DNA of 64,000 nucleotides from Pseudomonadota bacterium (GTDB lineage Bacteria; Pseudomonadota; Alphaproteobacteria; Rhizobiales; Devosiaceae), in contig JAEWBN010000010.1 in the NCBI GenBank assembly GCA_023391095.1, forward strand, positions 1-64,000, read 5' to 3'. Every line of letters starts with the position of its first letter. Within the stretch, counting starts at the first letter, position 1. The translations under genes were made by a program, and so were the position numbers. Under the pieces are notes generated by a model. That model was not told the DNA's origin. It searched no databases and saw only the letters and a list, made by a program, of their open reading frames with translations. Below are positions 49,190-58,571 of the stretch, in pieces.

Positions 49190-50488
49190 TCAGCGTCGGA
49201 TACTGGGCAGCCCGATATCGATCACGGCGAGTTTGTCGGTCCGCCAGAGGACGAAGCACAAGGCCATGGCACGCGCGGCCATGGTCAGCGCGCTCGCCGT
49301 CGCCGCCCCGACAAGGCCCCATTGCGGTATAAGCACCCAGGCACAGAGGGTAAGAAAAGCGAGGGCAAGCGCCCCAACAACGAGCCCTTCGCGCTGTCTG
49401 CCGAGGACAATGATCAGTTCGCCAGCCTGACCTCCCAACGAGCGAAGGATCATGCCGACCCCAAGTACCCACATCACTGGCTGACCCGCAACGAATTCCG
49501 GACCGAACGAGCGCAGCAGCATGGGTCCGGCCACCACAGCTAGAGCCACTGCCACTAAGGTCGCCCAAAAGGTCAACCGCGAACTCTGGCGGACGCTCGC
49601 CTGAAGCTCCGCGCGCGTCTTGCCGGCGCGATCGAGCGCAAAGCGCGGCCCGGCCACCAGCGTCATCGCATAGGCCACAAAGCCGGCAAGGGCGAGCGAC
49701 CGCGCGGCCGCAAAATAGGTGCCAACCGCATCCGGTTCTGCCAACAGGCTCAACAGCAGCACATCGGCATAGCTGAGCAAGTCCTCTAGCCCGGAAAGCA
49801 GCAAAAGCGGGAGTGTGGCTCTAAGCCAAAGGCGTCCCTGCCGCTGGCCTGCTTTTCCACCAGACGCCGCAATCGTGGCGATGCGGCCACGAATGAGAAG
49901 CGCCATGCCCACCGTCACAAGCGCCATCGAGCCCACAAGCAGAGCGCCGACAAGCGGCAAAGTGAGAACCACCCCGCTCGCAGACAGCGCAAGGGCCGCC
50001 GATCCAATCAGAATGGGGCGGAGGATATAAACCGGCACCGCTGCCAGACGAAACCATCCGAAGCTGCGCGCCACCCCCTCGAGGTAGTATTCGAGGCCCA
50101 GAAACGGCAGGCCCAGCGCCAGCAGCAGTATCGTCAGCCAGGGACCTTCTGCGCCAAAGACCAGCGCCATGGAAACGCCAGCGGCCCCAAATAGGAGGCT
50201 CGTGAGCAGCACGAACTTGAACCCGAACTGCCAAAAGGCTTCTACGGCAGCTTGACGACCCCGCAGGTGGTAGCGCGGCAGAAAACGCACGCTGGACTCG
50301 GCAAAACCGAGTGCGGCGAAACTCCCCAGCGCCAGCATCCAGGTCCAGAGGGTGACATAGCCGCCATATGTATCGGCGGGCATGAGACGGGCTAGGAGGA
50401 CCTGAAGGCCGAACACCAGACCCGCGCTTAGGACGCGTATGCCGAGCGCTGTGATGGCGTCGAGGAGGCTCCGCGTTCGATTAGACAT
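49190..50488 (-). CDS. Polysaccharide flippase-like membrane protein (MOP superfamily)
   Basis: The 432-residue protein has twelve to fourteen predicted helices of the polysaccharide-transporter (Wzx/MATE-like) superfamily, with FGLQVLLARLMPADTYGGYVTLW near the start. It should flip lipid-linked glycan units across the inner membrane. It overlaps by 8 bp with the upstream acyltransferase gene, implying a two-gene exopolysaccharide module. Confidence 0.85.
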   Translation of the reverse strand: MSNRTRSLLDAITALGIRVLSAGLVFGLQVLLARLMPADTYGGYVTLWTWMLALGSFAALGFAESSVRFLPRYHLRGRQAAVEAFWQFGFKFVLLTSLLFGAAGVSMALVFGAEGPWLTILLLALGLPFLGLEYYLEGVARSFGWFRLAAVPVYILRPILIGSAALALSASGVVLTLPLVGALLVGSMALVTVGMALLIRGRIATIAASGGKAGQRQGRLWLRATLPLLLLSGLEDLLSYADVLLLSLLAEPDAVGTYFAAARSLALAGFVAYAMTLVAGPRFALDRAGKTRAELQASVRQSSRLTFWATLVAVALAVVAGPMLLRSFGPEFVAGQPVMWVLGVGMILRSLGGQAGELIIVLGRQREGLVVGALALAFLTLCAWVLIPQWGLVGAATASALTMAARAMALCFVLWRTDKLAVIDIGLPSIRR

Positions 50489-51725
50489 AAAGCAGCAGGC
50501 ACGCGGCGGGCCGCAGGAAAACCACGGCGCGATCGGCCAGCACAGGTGTACTTTGGTGAATGCGCTTCAATGCAGGACGAACCGTAGGCAGCCAGGCTGT
50601 CGCATAGATGTGCCCACGCCAGGTCAGCGCCTCTGCCCGCGTCGACACTTCTATCGCGCGGCTCGTCCAGCTCTTCTTGTAGTCGGCGGGGTTGATCAGC
50701 AGGTCATAGCTGGCGATGCCATTGTCGATCAGCCAACCCACAGTCATTTCCATCTGGACCTTACCCGGCGAGAGATCGCGTAGATCCCAGTCAAAGCCGC
50801 CGATATAGGCGTAGTAGTGTCTGTTGCTGATGAAGCCGAGCTCAACGGCGACGATCCGGTCGCCCGCCCGAAGCACGGAGACGCAGGCGCCGCCCAGCGT
50901 CTCTCCATCGCCAGCGAGGCTCGCCAGAAAGTCCTCATATCCGCTCATGGAAAAACCGACGCTGAAGCGACCGGTTTCCGCCAGCCAGCGTCGCTTCATT
51001 TCCGTGCCCAGGCGGACCAAGTCGCCAAATTCTGCATGGTCAGGCCAGATGACCTCGAAGCTCAATTCACCCAGTCGCGCCAAATGGTTACGCCGCCGAT
51101 TGCGGTTACGTTTCTGCAGCTTGCCGAGCTGGCTTGTATAGTCTTCCGCGGACTCGTAGGGCGCCAAGTCCAGCATGGACGCAACATTGGCGCCGCCACG
51201 AACCTGAGCCTTGCGCGTCAAGACCGTAGCAAGAGCGCTACCCTCTGGCACCGCCCGTGAGATGGTCACGTCACAGCCTGAAGCGCGCGCCGTCGCACGG
51301 AGGCCCGAGGCTATCCGCGGGTCACGGTCGTAGCCGCGCCGGATGAGGATGCCGCAATACTGGCTGTGAGGCACGCCGAGGGTTTCGAGCCGCTTCAGCC
51401 ACCAGCTCCGCACGATCATGCGCGGCCAGACGGCCACCAGCATCTCGCCTGACCACACCGTTACAATATAGGGCTCATATGTGTTGGACGTGCCGAACTG
51501 CCGTATCCAGGCACTGCACCAGTCATAGCATTGAAAGTAGCTTAGTGGGTCGGCGCAATCTCTTTCGAGCGCGCGCCAAGCATCTGCGTGCGCCTCAATC
51601 TCCGCCAACGTGCCGAGCACGTTGAAAGTCAGGGAATCCCCCACGGCCTGTCCAATCCGCTCCCAAGTGTTGCGCATGTTATACAGGCCAGTGCTAAACA
51701 TGGTCTTGCCCAACAGCCTCAACAA
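50481..51725 (-). CDS. GNAT-fold acyltransferase (CelD/BcsL-like)
   Basis: The 414-residue protein has the Acetyltransf_6 (CelD/BcsL-type) GNAT domain. The landmarks are LSYFQCYDWCSAWIRQF near residue 60, the NRRRNHLARLGELSFEV core and RAGDRIVAVELGFISNRHYYAYIGGFD. Relatives acylate polysaccharides or exopolysaccharide precursors. The overlap with the flippase gene supports that context. The exact start is uncertain; in-frame ATGs at 51701 or 51677 are alternatives. Confidence 0.8.
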   Translation of the reverse strand: MLRLLGKTMFSTGLYNMRNTWERIGQAVGDSLTFNVLGTLAEIEAHADAWRALERDCADPLSYFQCYDWCSAWIRQFGTSNTYEPYIVTVWSGEMLVAVWPRMIVRSWWLKRLETLGVPHSQYCGILIRRGYDRDPRIASGLRATARASGCDVTISRAVPEGSALATVLTRKAQVRGGANVASMLDLAPYESAEDYTSQLGKLQKRNRNRRRNHLARLGELSFEVIWPDHAEFGDLVRLGTEMKRRWLAETGRFSVGFSMSGYEDFLASLAGDGETLGGACVSVLRAGDRIVAVELGFISNRHYYAYIGGFDWDLRDLSPGKVQMEMTVGWLIDNGIASYDLLINPADYKKSWTSRAIEVSTRAEALTWRGHIYATAWLPTVRPALKRIHQSTPVLADRAVVFLRPAACLLLYV

Positions 51726-51788
51726 AACCTTTCCCTCCGGCGTAAATTGCTGTCGGCTAGAGAGATTCAGCGCTGACGGATCGGCATT

Positions 51789-52822
51789 CTAACGCTGGAC
51801 GAAAAACGCATCGACCGCGTTCAGCGCGGCAGTTATGTCGTCGTCGCCGACATCGAGATGGGTGACCCAGCGCATTTCGCCGTAAGACAGGCCAACCCCT
51901 ATCCCGTGGCGCCCCAACCAGTTCGCGAGTTCAAGACCAAGGCCTGCGTCCATGTTCACCCAGACAATGTTGGTATCGGGCTGGGTCACGCGCAACGTTT
52001 TGTGCCGGGCGAGGCCTTCGGCCAGTTGCCGCGCCCGAGCGTGATCCTGATCCAGCCGGTCGATGTTGTGGTCCAGCGCGTAAAGCCCGGCCGCAGCAAT
52101 GACGCCGGCCTGACGCATGCCGCCACCGAGCATCTTGCGATGCCGCCGGGCGGTTTCAATAAGGTCGGCGCGGCCTGCAAGAACAGACCCGACCGGCGCG
52201 CCCAACCCTTTCGAGAGACACACCGAAATCGTGTCGAATGGGGCCGCGAGGGTTTCGATGCTCACGCCCAGCACGCGCGCGGCATTGAAGGCGCGACCCC
52301 GTCGAGGTGGAGTCCAAGTCCGTGACGTCGCGCCAGATCGGAAACCGCTGCCATATAAGAGAGCGGGAGTGTCCGCCCACCGAATGTATTTTCGAGGGCA
52401 ATAAGGCGCGTGCGAGCAAAATGGCTGTCATCCGGCTTGATGGCAGCCTCGATTTCCGCGAGATCCAACGTGCCGTCGGGCTGGTGGGCGATCGGCTGCG
52501 GCTGGATCGACCCTAGGACTGCCGCGCCTCCGGCCTCGTAGCGGTAGGCATGGGCATTCTGCCCGGCAATATACTCATCGCCGCGCCCGCAGTGGCTCAT
52601 CAAAGCAAGCAGATTTGACTGGGTCCCTGACGGCACAAAGAGTGCCGCGTCCTTTCCAAGCATGCCGGCCACGCGCTGTTCAAGGCGGGTGACTGTCGGG
52701 TCATCGCCATAAACGTCGTCGCCCACATCCGCCTCGGCCATTGCCTGCCGCATGCCCGGCGACGGCCGGGTCACCGTGTCGGAACGGAAATCATGGCGGA
52801 TGCTGTTCGGCAACTGGGACAT
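51789..52822 (-). pseudogene. ltaE: Low-specificity threonine aldolase, broken by a -1 frameshift
   Basis: The N-terminal half (52822 to about 52300) carries [15 protein letters not shown] and HLDG. The C-terminal half (about 52300 to 51789) carries the PLP-lysine segment CLSKGLGAPVGSVLAG. Together they make a complete beta-eliminating aldolase. The frames join if one base is added at about 52296-52302 (a CCCC run on the plus strand), giving [16 protein letters not shown] and 344 residues, the family length. The enzyme would split L-threonine or L-allo-threonine to glycine and acetaldehyde. Either a recent pseudogene or a one-base sequencing error. Confidence 0.88.
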
Positions 52823-52848
52823 GGGCACCTCAAAATGTGCCCGCGCTT

Positions 52849-53826
52849 TTAGGCTGCGCGGTCGTCGTCTGCCAGAACATTGTTGGCCGCTGTGAGTTCG
52901 ACCGCCGGCTTGCGTGCAACAATCAGCATGCCTGTAATCGGCGCGCCACGGTCGAGACGCAACACCGCCGTTTCGAAGCGGAGAAGCTCCAGGCCTGCTA
53001 CAATCAGGGCGTCCCGCGTTGCAGCGACACCATGCGCATAGCGCAGGCTGGGCCGCAGGAAGACGGGCTCCTCGCCATCATGGGCTTCCAGGGAGAAGGC
53101 CACCAGCCCTCCCGAGCGCATCGCCGGAACAAGTGCCGCAAGAACGGGTTGCAAGGCGCCGCAGTAGATCAGGACATCAGCGGCCGTGACAAGATCGGCA
53201 TCGGCCCGGCGCGCGTTGAGTGCGGAGACAAGTTCGGCTTTGTGGAGGCGATCGTAGATTCCCTTGCGAGCCGTTTCCGCAATCATGGCGGCGGAAATAT
53301 CGATGCCCTCGAGATGACTGACCTTGTTTCGCAGGCGCTGGCCCATCAATCCAGTGCCGCAGCCGAGATCCAGCGCACGATCAAAGCTGGCAATGCCGAG
53401 GCGCCCCATTTCTTCTTGCAGCAGATCATCGAGCAGTTGCGGCACCTGGTAGGCCAGCTTGTTGACGAGCGCATCCTCGAAACTGGTCGCATATTCGTCG
53501 AACAGCGCTTCAACATACCCTTCGGCAGTGCCCTGCCCTGCCGGCGCTGCATTATGCGCGGCCAGTTTAAGGCGTGCACCAAACACGCCCTGGTCGTCCA
53601 GCGCCTCAAGCCGGCGCCACGCCGAAATCGCGGCGGCGATATTGCCCGCTTTCTCGTGGTAGGCGCCCGCCAGTTCCCACCCGGCGGCCCACCCGGGTAC
53701 GATCTCCAGCGCCTGTTCGATCAATTCGGCTGCGGCGGCATACTCGCCCACCTCAGCCATCTGGCGGGCATAGTCGGCCCTGCGGTCCGCAATCACGTCA
53801 CCGGAAGAAAAGAACGCCCTTGGCAC
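52849..53826 (-). CDS. TPR-containing class I SAM-dependent methyltransferase
   Basis: The 325-residue protein has about two tetratricopeptide repeats at the N-terminus ([43 protein letters not shown]). A Rossmann methyltransferase follows, with motif [16 protein letters not shown] at about 147-160. Similar proteins are predicted methyltransferases in alphaproteobacteria with unknown substrate. It lies 26 bp upstream of the threonine aldolase on the same strand. Confidence 0.85.
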   Translation of the reverse strand: MPRAFFSSGDVIADRRADYARQMAEVGEYAAAAELIEQALEIVPGWAAGWELAGAYHEKAGNIAAAISAWRRLEALDDQGVFGARLKLAAHNAAPAGQGTAEGYVEALFDEYATSFEDALVNKLAYQVPQLLDDLLQEEMGRLGIASFDRALDLGCGTGLMGQRLRNKVSHLEGIDISAAMIAETARKGIYDRLHKAELVSALNARRADADLVTAADVLIYCGALQPVLAALVPAMRSGGLVAFSLEAHDGEEPVFLRPSLRYAHGVAATRDALIVAGLELLRFETAVLRLDRGAPITGMLIVARKPAVELTAANNVLADDDRAA

Positions 53827-54292
53827 AGCTGGTCATTCCAATAACTGGCCACATCGGCGCAGCGGCGGGGATTTGCAGCATTTGGAGGTTCCCTTGCAAG
53901 CAAATTGCGCGAAAGCCCCCTATGCAATGTTTGCGGACCCTAAGCGCCGCACATCCTCTGCTTTGTCCGGGGCACAATGGCTAGGACCGCGTGCCCTACC
54001 TGTTGCTTTCCGAGATGGGGGGGGCTGAACCCGTCCGGCAGTATTCACAAGGCAGAAGAGCCGCTGTTACGCCCGCCTAGCGGGGCTTTTCTTGTTAATA
54101 ATGCCGTATTGCTGACTTCGATATTTCAGGCTACGGTTGATGGATCGAATATTGCGGCAGACTGAAATCATGACGCGAATGCCATTCGCCACTGCTCACG
54201 TCATCTTCCGATATTTCGATTATATATGAAGGCCTTGATCAGGTGCATGGTCCGGGTCTTCACCAGTAGCGACTGCACGAGGGAACGCGCAT
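53827..54292. other. 466-bp gap upstream of the cold-shock gene
   Basis: No gene with coding character is seen. A hairpin CCCGC-CTA-GCGGG at 54071-54083 is followed by GCTTTTCTTG. It could terminate a short unassigned transcript; the 100 bp before it are GC-rich. The last 150 bp are AT-rich (TATTTCGATTATATATGAAG near 54213-54232) and probably form the cold-shock promoter and 5' leader. Confidence 0.5.
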
Positions 54293-54502
54293 ATGGCAAC
54301 GGGCACCGTTAAGTGGTTCAACGGCCAAAAAGGCTATGGCTTCATTCAGCCGGACGAAGGTGGGGCGGACGTATTCGTTCACATCTCCGCCGTCCAGCGC
54401 TCGGGGCTGAATGGCCTGGATGAGGGTCAGAAGGTCACTTACGAAATCGTCAAGGACAAGCGGACCGGCAAATCCGCAGCGGACAATCTGACCGCCGCCT
54501 GA
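54293..54502 (+). CDS. Cold-shock domain protein (CspA family)
   Basis: The 69-residue protein is a single cold-shock domain with the RNP1 KGYGFI and RNP2 VFVHI RNA-binding motifs and the [10 protein letters not shown] start. It acts as an RNA chaperone. GAGGGAAC precedes the ATG. A long AT-rich leader upstream is typical of cold-inducible members. A strong terminator follows. Confidence 0.96.
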   Translation: MATGTVKWFNGQKGYGFIQPDEGGADVFVHISAVQRSGLNGLDEGQKVTYEIVKDKRTGKSAADNLTAA

Positions 54503-54812
54503 CGATCGACCACGTGAACCGGTAAGGGGCGTGCCGCGGACAGGGGGCACGCCCCTTACCTTTACCGAACGATGGTCGGGGCGCATGTGGACACGCCCCG
54601 CCGCACGCTTGACCGGGGGGCGAAGGCGGGGCAAGCTTGTGCATCTCCCGTGATTTCCGTCGTGAAGCATACGCCGAACGAAGTTCGGCTGGGATAAGCC
54701 GCGCCAGCGTCCTCAGGGGCTGCGCAACACAAACTTGGCATCGTGCCGCGACCTGATTTTCGGGCCGCGCACGTTTTGACTATTTTCCGAGCCGATTGGA
54801 GGCAGGACGACC
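54503..54812. other. 310-bp gap between the cold-shock gene and greA
   Basis: The gap holds the strong cold-shock terminator at 54521-54563, then about 240 bp with no gene seen. The last part presumably carries the greA promoter, and GGAGG at 54798-54802 is the greA ribosome site. Confidence 0.5.
54521..54563 (+). terminator. Very strong terminator after the cold-shock gene
   Basis: GGTAAGGGGCGTGCC and GGCACGCCCCTTACC form a perfect 15-bp stem around a 10-nt loop and are followed by TTTACC. It lies 18 bp after the stop codon. The perfect long stem would also resist exonucleases. Confidence 0.85.
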
Positions 54813-55286
54813 ATGGATAAGGTCCCAATGACCGTTCAGGGCCACAAGGCCCTCACTGCGGAATTCGAGCATCGCACTCAGAATGAGCGCCGTCGCATCA
54901 TCGACGCGATTGCCGAGGCCCGAGCTCATGGCGACCTGTCCGAAAATGCCGAATATTCGGCCGCCAAGGAGCAGCAAAGCCTGAATGAAGGTCGCATAAA
55001 GGAGCTGGAAACACTTCTTGCTCTGGCGGATATCATCGACGTCACGAAGCTCTCCGGCGGCACTGTCAAGTTCGGTGCCACCGTAACCTTCGTGGATGAG
55101 GACACCGAGGAAGAAAAGACCTACCAGATCGTGGGCGATCCTGAGGCCGATGCCTCCGCTGGCCGGATCTCGATCTCCTCGCCCATCGCCCGCGCGATGA
55201 TCGGCAAGGAAGAGGGCGACAGCTTCGAGGTTGCGGCTCCGGGCGGTTCGCGCAGCTACGAGATCGTCTCGATAAAATTCATCTGA
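54813..55286 (+). CDS. greA: Transcription elongation factor GreA
   Basis: The 157-residue GreA has the N-terminal coiled coil with the [13 protein letters not shown] tip motif (acidic residues that enter the RNA polymerase secondary channel) and the C-terminal FKBP-like domain ([52 protein letters not shown]). It rescues backtracked RNA polymerase. A second Gre-family gene lies at 44122. Confidence 0.97.
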   Translation: MDKVPMTVQGHKALTAEFEHRTQNERRRIIDAIAEARAHGDLSENAEYSAAKEQQSLNEGRIKELETLLALADIIDVTKLSGGTVKFGATVTFVDEDTEEEKTYQIVGDPEADASAGRISISSPIARAMIGKEEGDSFEVAAPGGSRSYEIVSIKFI

Positions 55287-55376
55287 TCACGGCAGACTAC
55301 ACCTTTCGGGTTGCAAGCCGTATCCCAGGCAACGATTCGCTATGGCGCGTTACCGCGTTGTAGCGCTTAAAGCCCT

Positions 55377-55391
55377 GCCCAATATTTGGGC
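55377..55391. promoter_or_regulatory. Palindrome upstream of trxB
   Basis: GCCCAA-TAT-TTGGGC is a perfect 15-bp inverted repeat in the 247-bp gap before trxB, 142 bp before its ATG. The ATAT-centred form fits a small dimeric regulator. No regulator is assigned. Confidence 0.4.
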
Positions 55392-55533
55392 AAACCCGCC
55401 TGTCACTGCTCGATTTTCTGCAAAGAGATGCGTGCAAGTGCCGCGCGATGGTGACTTTGCCTTGAAACTGGTCGCCATCCCGCCTTAACTAGGTGGCGAG
55501 GAACCTATCCTGTCTTTTCGGAGAAGCGTCGCG

Positions 55534-56484
55534 ATGCACGCGAAAGTCATCATCATCGGGTCGGGCCCGGCGGGCTATACGGCCGCCATCTATGCGGCAC
55601 GCGCCATGTTGGAGCCGGTGATGATCCAGGGCCTCCAGCCCGGTGGCCAGTTGACCATCACCACAGATGTCGAAAACTATCCCGGTTTTGCCGACGTCAT
55701 CCAGGGCCCCTGGCTTATGGAACAGATGCAGGCGCAGGCCGAGCATGTCGGGACAAAGATCGTCAACGACATCATCACTTCCGTGGACTTCGACCGCCGC
55801 CCCTTCGTCCTGAATGGTGACAGCGGGGACACGTACACCGCGGACTCGCTGATCATTGCGACCGGTGCTCAGGCAAAGTGGCTGGGCCTTCCTTCCGAGC
55901 AGCAGTTCCAGGGCTTTGGCGTTTCCGCCTGCGCCACCTGCGACGGCTTCTTCTATCGCGGCAAGGAGGTTCTGGTTGTCGGCGGCGGCAATACGGCCGT
56001 CGAAGAAGCCCTCTTCCTCACCAATTTCGCCGAAAAGGTCATTGTCGTGCACCGCCGCGACGAATTCCGCGCCGAACGTATCCTACAGCAGCGCCTGTTC
56101 AAGCATCCCAAGATTGAAGTCCGCTGGAACACCGAAGTGGTTGAGGTCGGCGGCTCGCAAACGCCCCCATCGGTCAATTCCGTCACGCTGCGCAATCGCG
56201 TGACCGGCGAGAGCTACGAGCAGAAAATCGATGGGGTATTCGTTGCCATCGGCCATGCGCCGGCCACCTCCATTTTCGCCGGCAAGCTGGATATGAAGCC
56301 GGGCGGGTACTTGCAGGTAAAGCCGGGCACCACTGAAACCAATATTCCCGGCGTCTTCGCTGCGGGCGACGTGACCGACGACATCTATCGCCAGGCGGTC
56401 ACCGCGGCAGGCATGGGCTGCATGGCCGCCCTTGATGCCGAGCGGTTCCTAGCCGAACACGAACTGGCAGAGGCAGCCGAATAG
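55534..56484 (+). CDS. trxB: Thioredoxin reductase
   Basis: The 316-residue flavoprotein passes electrons from NADPH to thioredoxin. The FAD motif GSGPAG (9-14), the redox cysteines Cys133-Cys136 (SACATCDGFF), the NADPH motif GGGNTAVEEA and the C-terminal GVFAAGDVTDDIYRQAVTAAGMGC are all intact. The next gene on the strand is the LsrB-like regulator, an order also known in Sinorhizobium and relatives. Confidence 0.97.
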   Translation: MHAKVIIIGSGPAGYTAAIYAARAMLEPVMIQGLQPGGQLTITTDVENYPGFADVIQGPWLMEQMQAQAEHVGTKIVNDIITSVDFDRRPFVLNGDSGDTYTADSLIIATGAQAKWLGLPSEQQFQGFGVSACATCDGFFYRGKEVLVVGGGNTAVEEALFLTNFAEKVIVVHRRDEFRAERILQQRLFKHPKIEVRWNTEVVEVGGSQTPPSVNSVTLRNRVTGESYEQKIDGVFVAIGHAPATSIFAGKLDMKPGGYLQVKPGTTETNIPGVFAAGDVTDDIYRQAVTAAGMGCMAALDAERFLAEHELAEAAE

Positions 56485-56597
56485 TCATGGCATCGCCCTG
56501 CACATCGCACCTTACTGTCACAATTTCTGCGCGACCTTCGCCTATGGCGGGGGGCATGGCCCCGCCGGGCTGAACAACGAAAAGAAAGCGTCACAAC

Positions 56598-57491
56598 ATG
56601 CTCGACTGGGACAAGCTCCGGATTTTCCACACCGCCGCTGAGTCGGGCTCTTTCACCCACGCAGCCGAAAAGCTCGGCATGAGCCAGTCCGCGGTGAGCC
56701 GACAGATTTCGGCGCTGGAAGACGATCTGGGCCTCAAGCTCTTCATCCGTCACGCGCGCGGGCTGGTTCTCACCGAAGTGGGCGAGCAGTTGTTCCGCAC
56801 AGCCCATCGCATGCATTGGGAACTCCAGCAGGTCGAGACCCAGATGTCCGAAAGCCAGGACATCCCCACCGGCCCGCTGATCGTGACGACCACAGTCGGT
56901 ATCGGCTCGACCTGGCTGTCCTCGCGCCTTGATGAATTCCTCAAGCTTTACCCGCTGATTCAGCTTGAAATCCGCCTCAACGACGCTGAGCTGGACCTGG
57001 CCATGCGCGAGGCCGACGTGGCCATCCGCCTGCATCGGCCAAATCAGTCGGAAATGATCCAGCGCAAGCTGTTCACGGTCCACAACCACTTTTACGCCAG
57101 CAATAGCTACATCGACGAGAAGGGCATGCCCTCCTCGCCGGAAGATCTCGACAACCACCGCATCATCAGCTTTGGCGAACCAGTGCCGTCCTATCTGGGC
57201 GACATCAACTATCTTGAGCGCATGGGCCGCTCGGATTCGAGCCCGCGCCGCGCCGCCCTGCGCGTCAACGCCATCTACGGCATGATGCAGGCCTGCCGCG
57301 CAGGCATCGGCATCGCCATGCTGCCAGCCTACGTCACCGAGAAAGAAGACGGGCTGGTGCAAGTCTTGCCGGAAATTGAGCTGCCCGCTTACGAGGCCTA
57401 TTTCGTGTACCCGCCGGCGCTCAAGAACTCCAAGCGCGTGGGCGTATTCCGCGACTTCCTTGTCGCCAAGGCGCGGGAGTGGAGCTTCTAG
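56598..57491 (+). CDS. lsrB: LysR-type regulator of the LsrB/VtlR group
   Basis: The 297-residue LysR-family protein has the N-terminal winged helix (LDWDKLRIFHTAAESGSFTHAAEKLGMSQSAVSRQISALEDDLG) and a substrate-binding domain with Cys233 near the position of the redox-responsive cysteine of LsrB. Similarity in the HTH region and the position after trxB identify it with LsrB of Sinorhizobium and VtlR of Brucella, which activate genes for AbcR-type small RNAs. The three LysR-type boxes about 0.9-1.5 kb downstream make it the likely activator of the small RNA array. Confidence 0.88.
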   Translation: MLDWDKLRIFHTAAESGSFTHAAEKLGMSQSAVSRQISALEDDLGLKLFIRHARGLVLTEVGEQLFRTAHRMHWELQQVETQMSESQDIPTGPLIVTTTVGIGSTWLSSRLDEFLKLYPLIQLEIRLNDAELDLAMREADVAIRLHRPNQSEMIQRKLFTVHNHFYASNSYIDEKGMPSSPEDLDNHRIISFGEPVPSYLGDINYLERMGRSDSSPRRAALRVNAIYGMMQACRAGIGIAMLPAYVTEKEDGLVQVLPEIELPAYEAYFVYPPALKNSKRVGVFRDFLVAKAREWSF

Positions 57492-57518
57492 GCTCCGCGC
57501 CGGAGCCGTGACCCTCGC

Positions 57519-58226
57519 ATGCCGCAGATCACCACCATTGCTTTTGATGCCGACGACACGCTCTGGCAGAATGAGCAATTCTTCCGCTTGACCGAGCGAC
57601 GCTTTGCGGAGCTCTTGCGCGACTATACAGATGCGCCTGATCTCGAGGACCGGCTGATTGCTGCCGTTAAGCGCAATCTGGCCTTCTACGGCTTCGGCAT
57701 GAAGGGCTTCGCACTCTCCATGGTGGAAACCGCTCTCGATGTCACCGACCATCGCGTGCCCGGCCGGGTCATTGCCGAGATACTGGCAGCGGGCCGCGAA
57801 CTGCTGACCTATCCCATCGAAACCCTGCCCTATGTTGATCAGGCTCTGAACGATCTGAAAGACCGGTACCGGATGATCCTGGTCACCAAGGGTGACATGT
57901 TCGACCAGGAGCGGAAACTCGCTGCCTCCGGCTTGGCCGAATATTTTGCTGCGGTTGAAATCGTGGCCGACAAAACCGAGGCTGTCTATCGCCGCATCTT
58001 CGACCGTCACACCGACGGGGCCGACCGCACGGTGATGGTTGGCAATTCTCTGCGCTCCGACATTCTTCCCGCTCTGGCTGCGGGCGCTTTCGCCGTCTAT
58101 GTGCCCCACGATCTGACCTGGTCCTATGAGCATGCGGATGAACCGACGGCAGAGCCGCGCTACATCCGCATCGAGCATCTCGGGCTCCTCAAAACCGCGC
58201 TCGCCGACTTCGACGCCAAAAGCTAG
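57519..58226 (+). CDS. HAD-family hydrolase
   Basis: The 235-residue haloacid dehalogenase-fold phosphatase has motif I FDADDTLW (with Asp nucleophile and Asp acid/base), motif II VTKGD, and motif III/IV VGNSLRSDILPALAAG. A helical cap lies between. It resembles YjjG-like nucleotidases and other small-molecule phosphatases; the substrate is unknown. It starts 27 bp after lsrB and may share its transcript. Confidence 0.87.
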   Translation: MPQITTIAFDADDTLWQNEQFFRLTERRFAELLRDYTDAPDLEDRLIAAVKRNLAFYGFGMKGFALSMVETALDVTDHRVPGRVIAEILAAGRELLTYPIETLPYVDQALNDLKDRYRMILVTKGDMFDQERKLAASGLAEYFAAVEIVADKTEAVYRRIFDRHTDGADRTVMVGNSLRSDILPALAAGAFAVYVPHDLTWSYEHADEPTAEPRYIRIEHLGLLKTALADFDAKS

Positions 58227-58346
58227 CTTCAGAAGGCTCGGACACGGCACGAACCCGCCTCGGAAACGTTCACGGCCTGTGTCAGGCGGTCGCACCAGAG
58301 GGCCGACCATTGAAATCATTGGTAATTTTTCGCCCGAATGCGCAAA

Positions 58347-58363
58347 ATGCATAGCTGGCATGA
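58347..58363 (+). promoter_or_regulatory. LysR-type box of small RNA unit 1
   Basis: ATGCATAGCTGGCATGA contains ATGC-N7-GCAT dyad symmetry and a T-N11-A LysR signature. A -35-like TTGGCG (58375) lies 28 bp from the box start and a -10-like CTATAT (58397) 50 bp from it. The same box recurs at 58572 and 58942. Confidence 0.82.
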
Positions 58364-58374
58364 TCCTCGCCGGG

Positions 58375-58402
58375 TTGGCGAGTCTCCGGACGCCCCCTAT
58401 AT
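58375..58402 (+). promoter_or_regulatory. Promoter of small RNA unit 1
   Basis: The -35 TTGGCG at 58375-58380 and -10 CTATAT at 58397-58402 are separated by 16 bp. Predicted start is near 58409. The spacing relative to the box is identical in units 2 and 3. Confidence 0.75.
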
Positions 58403-58408
58403 CCGCCG

Positions 58409-58516
58409 CATCACAGCGGTTGCTTCTCCTCCTCCCTTGCGCCGCTGCGTTCCCTCCTGGCGGGTTCGTCCGCCACCCTATCGGCCCTGCTCTCCCCTCG
58501 AGCGGGGCCTTTTTTT
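58409..58516 (+). ncRNA. Small RNA unit 1, AbcR-like, about 108 nt
   Basis: Hairpin 1 pairs AGCGG-TT-GC (58415-58423) with GC-G-CCGCT (58439-58446) and displays UUCUCCUCCUCCCUU in its loop. A single-stranded UUCCCUCCU follows (58450-58458). Hairpin 2 pairs UGGCGGG with UCCGCCA around UUCG (58458-58475). The terminator pairs GGCCCUGCUC with GAGCGGGGCC (58483-58509) followed by seven U. This arrangement, two anti-Shine-Dalgarno stretches plus a terminator, resembles AbcR (alpha-r15) RNAs that block translation of transporter mRNAs. The 5' end is estimated from the promoter. Confidence 0.78.
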
Positions 58517-58571
58517 ATGGTCGAAATCGGAAGGGCCTGCGAAGGTACACCGATGTAACCATCCGGCAAAA

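Noticed and set aside
53980..54091. A 4.5S, 6S or tmRNA gene before the cold-shock gene
   Set aside because: The conserved core sequences of those RNAs are absent; only a hairpin with a short T tract is seen.
56385..58361. 658-residue minus-strand frame across lsrB and the HAD gene
   Set aside because: It overlaps two intact, family-matching genes on the other strand and has no recognisable motif.
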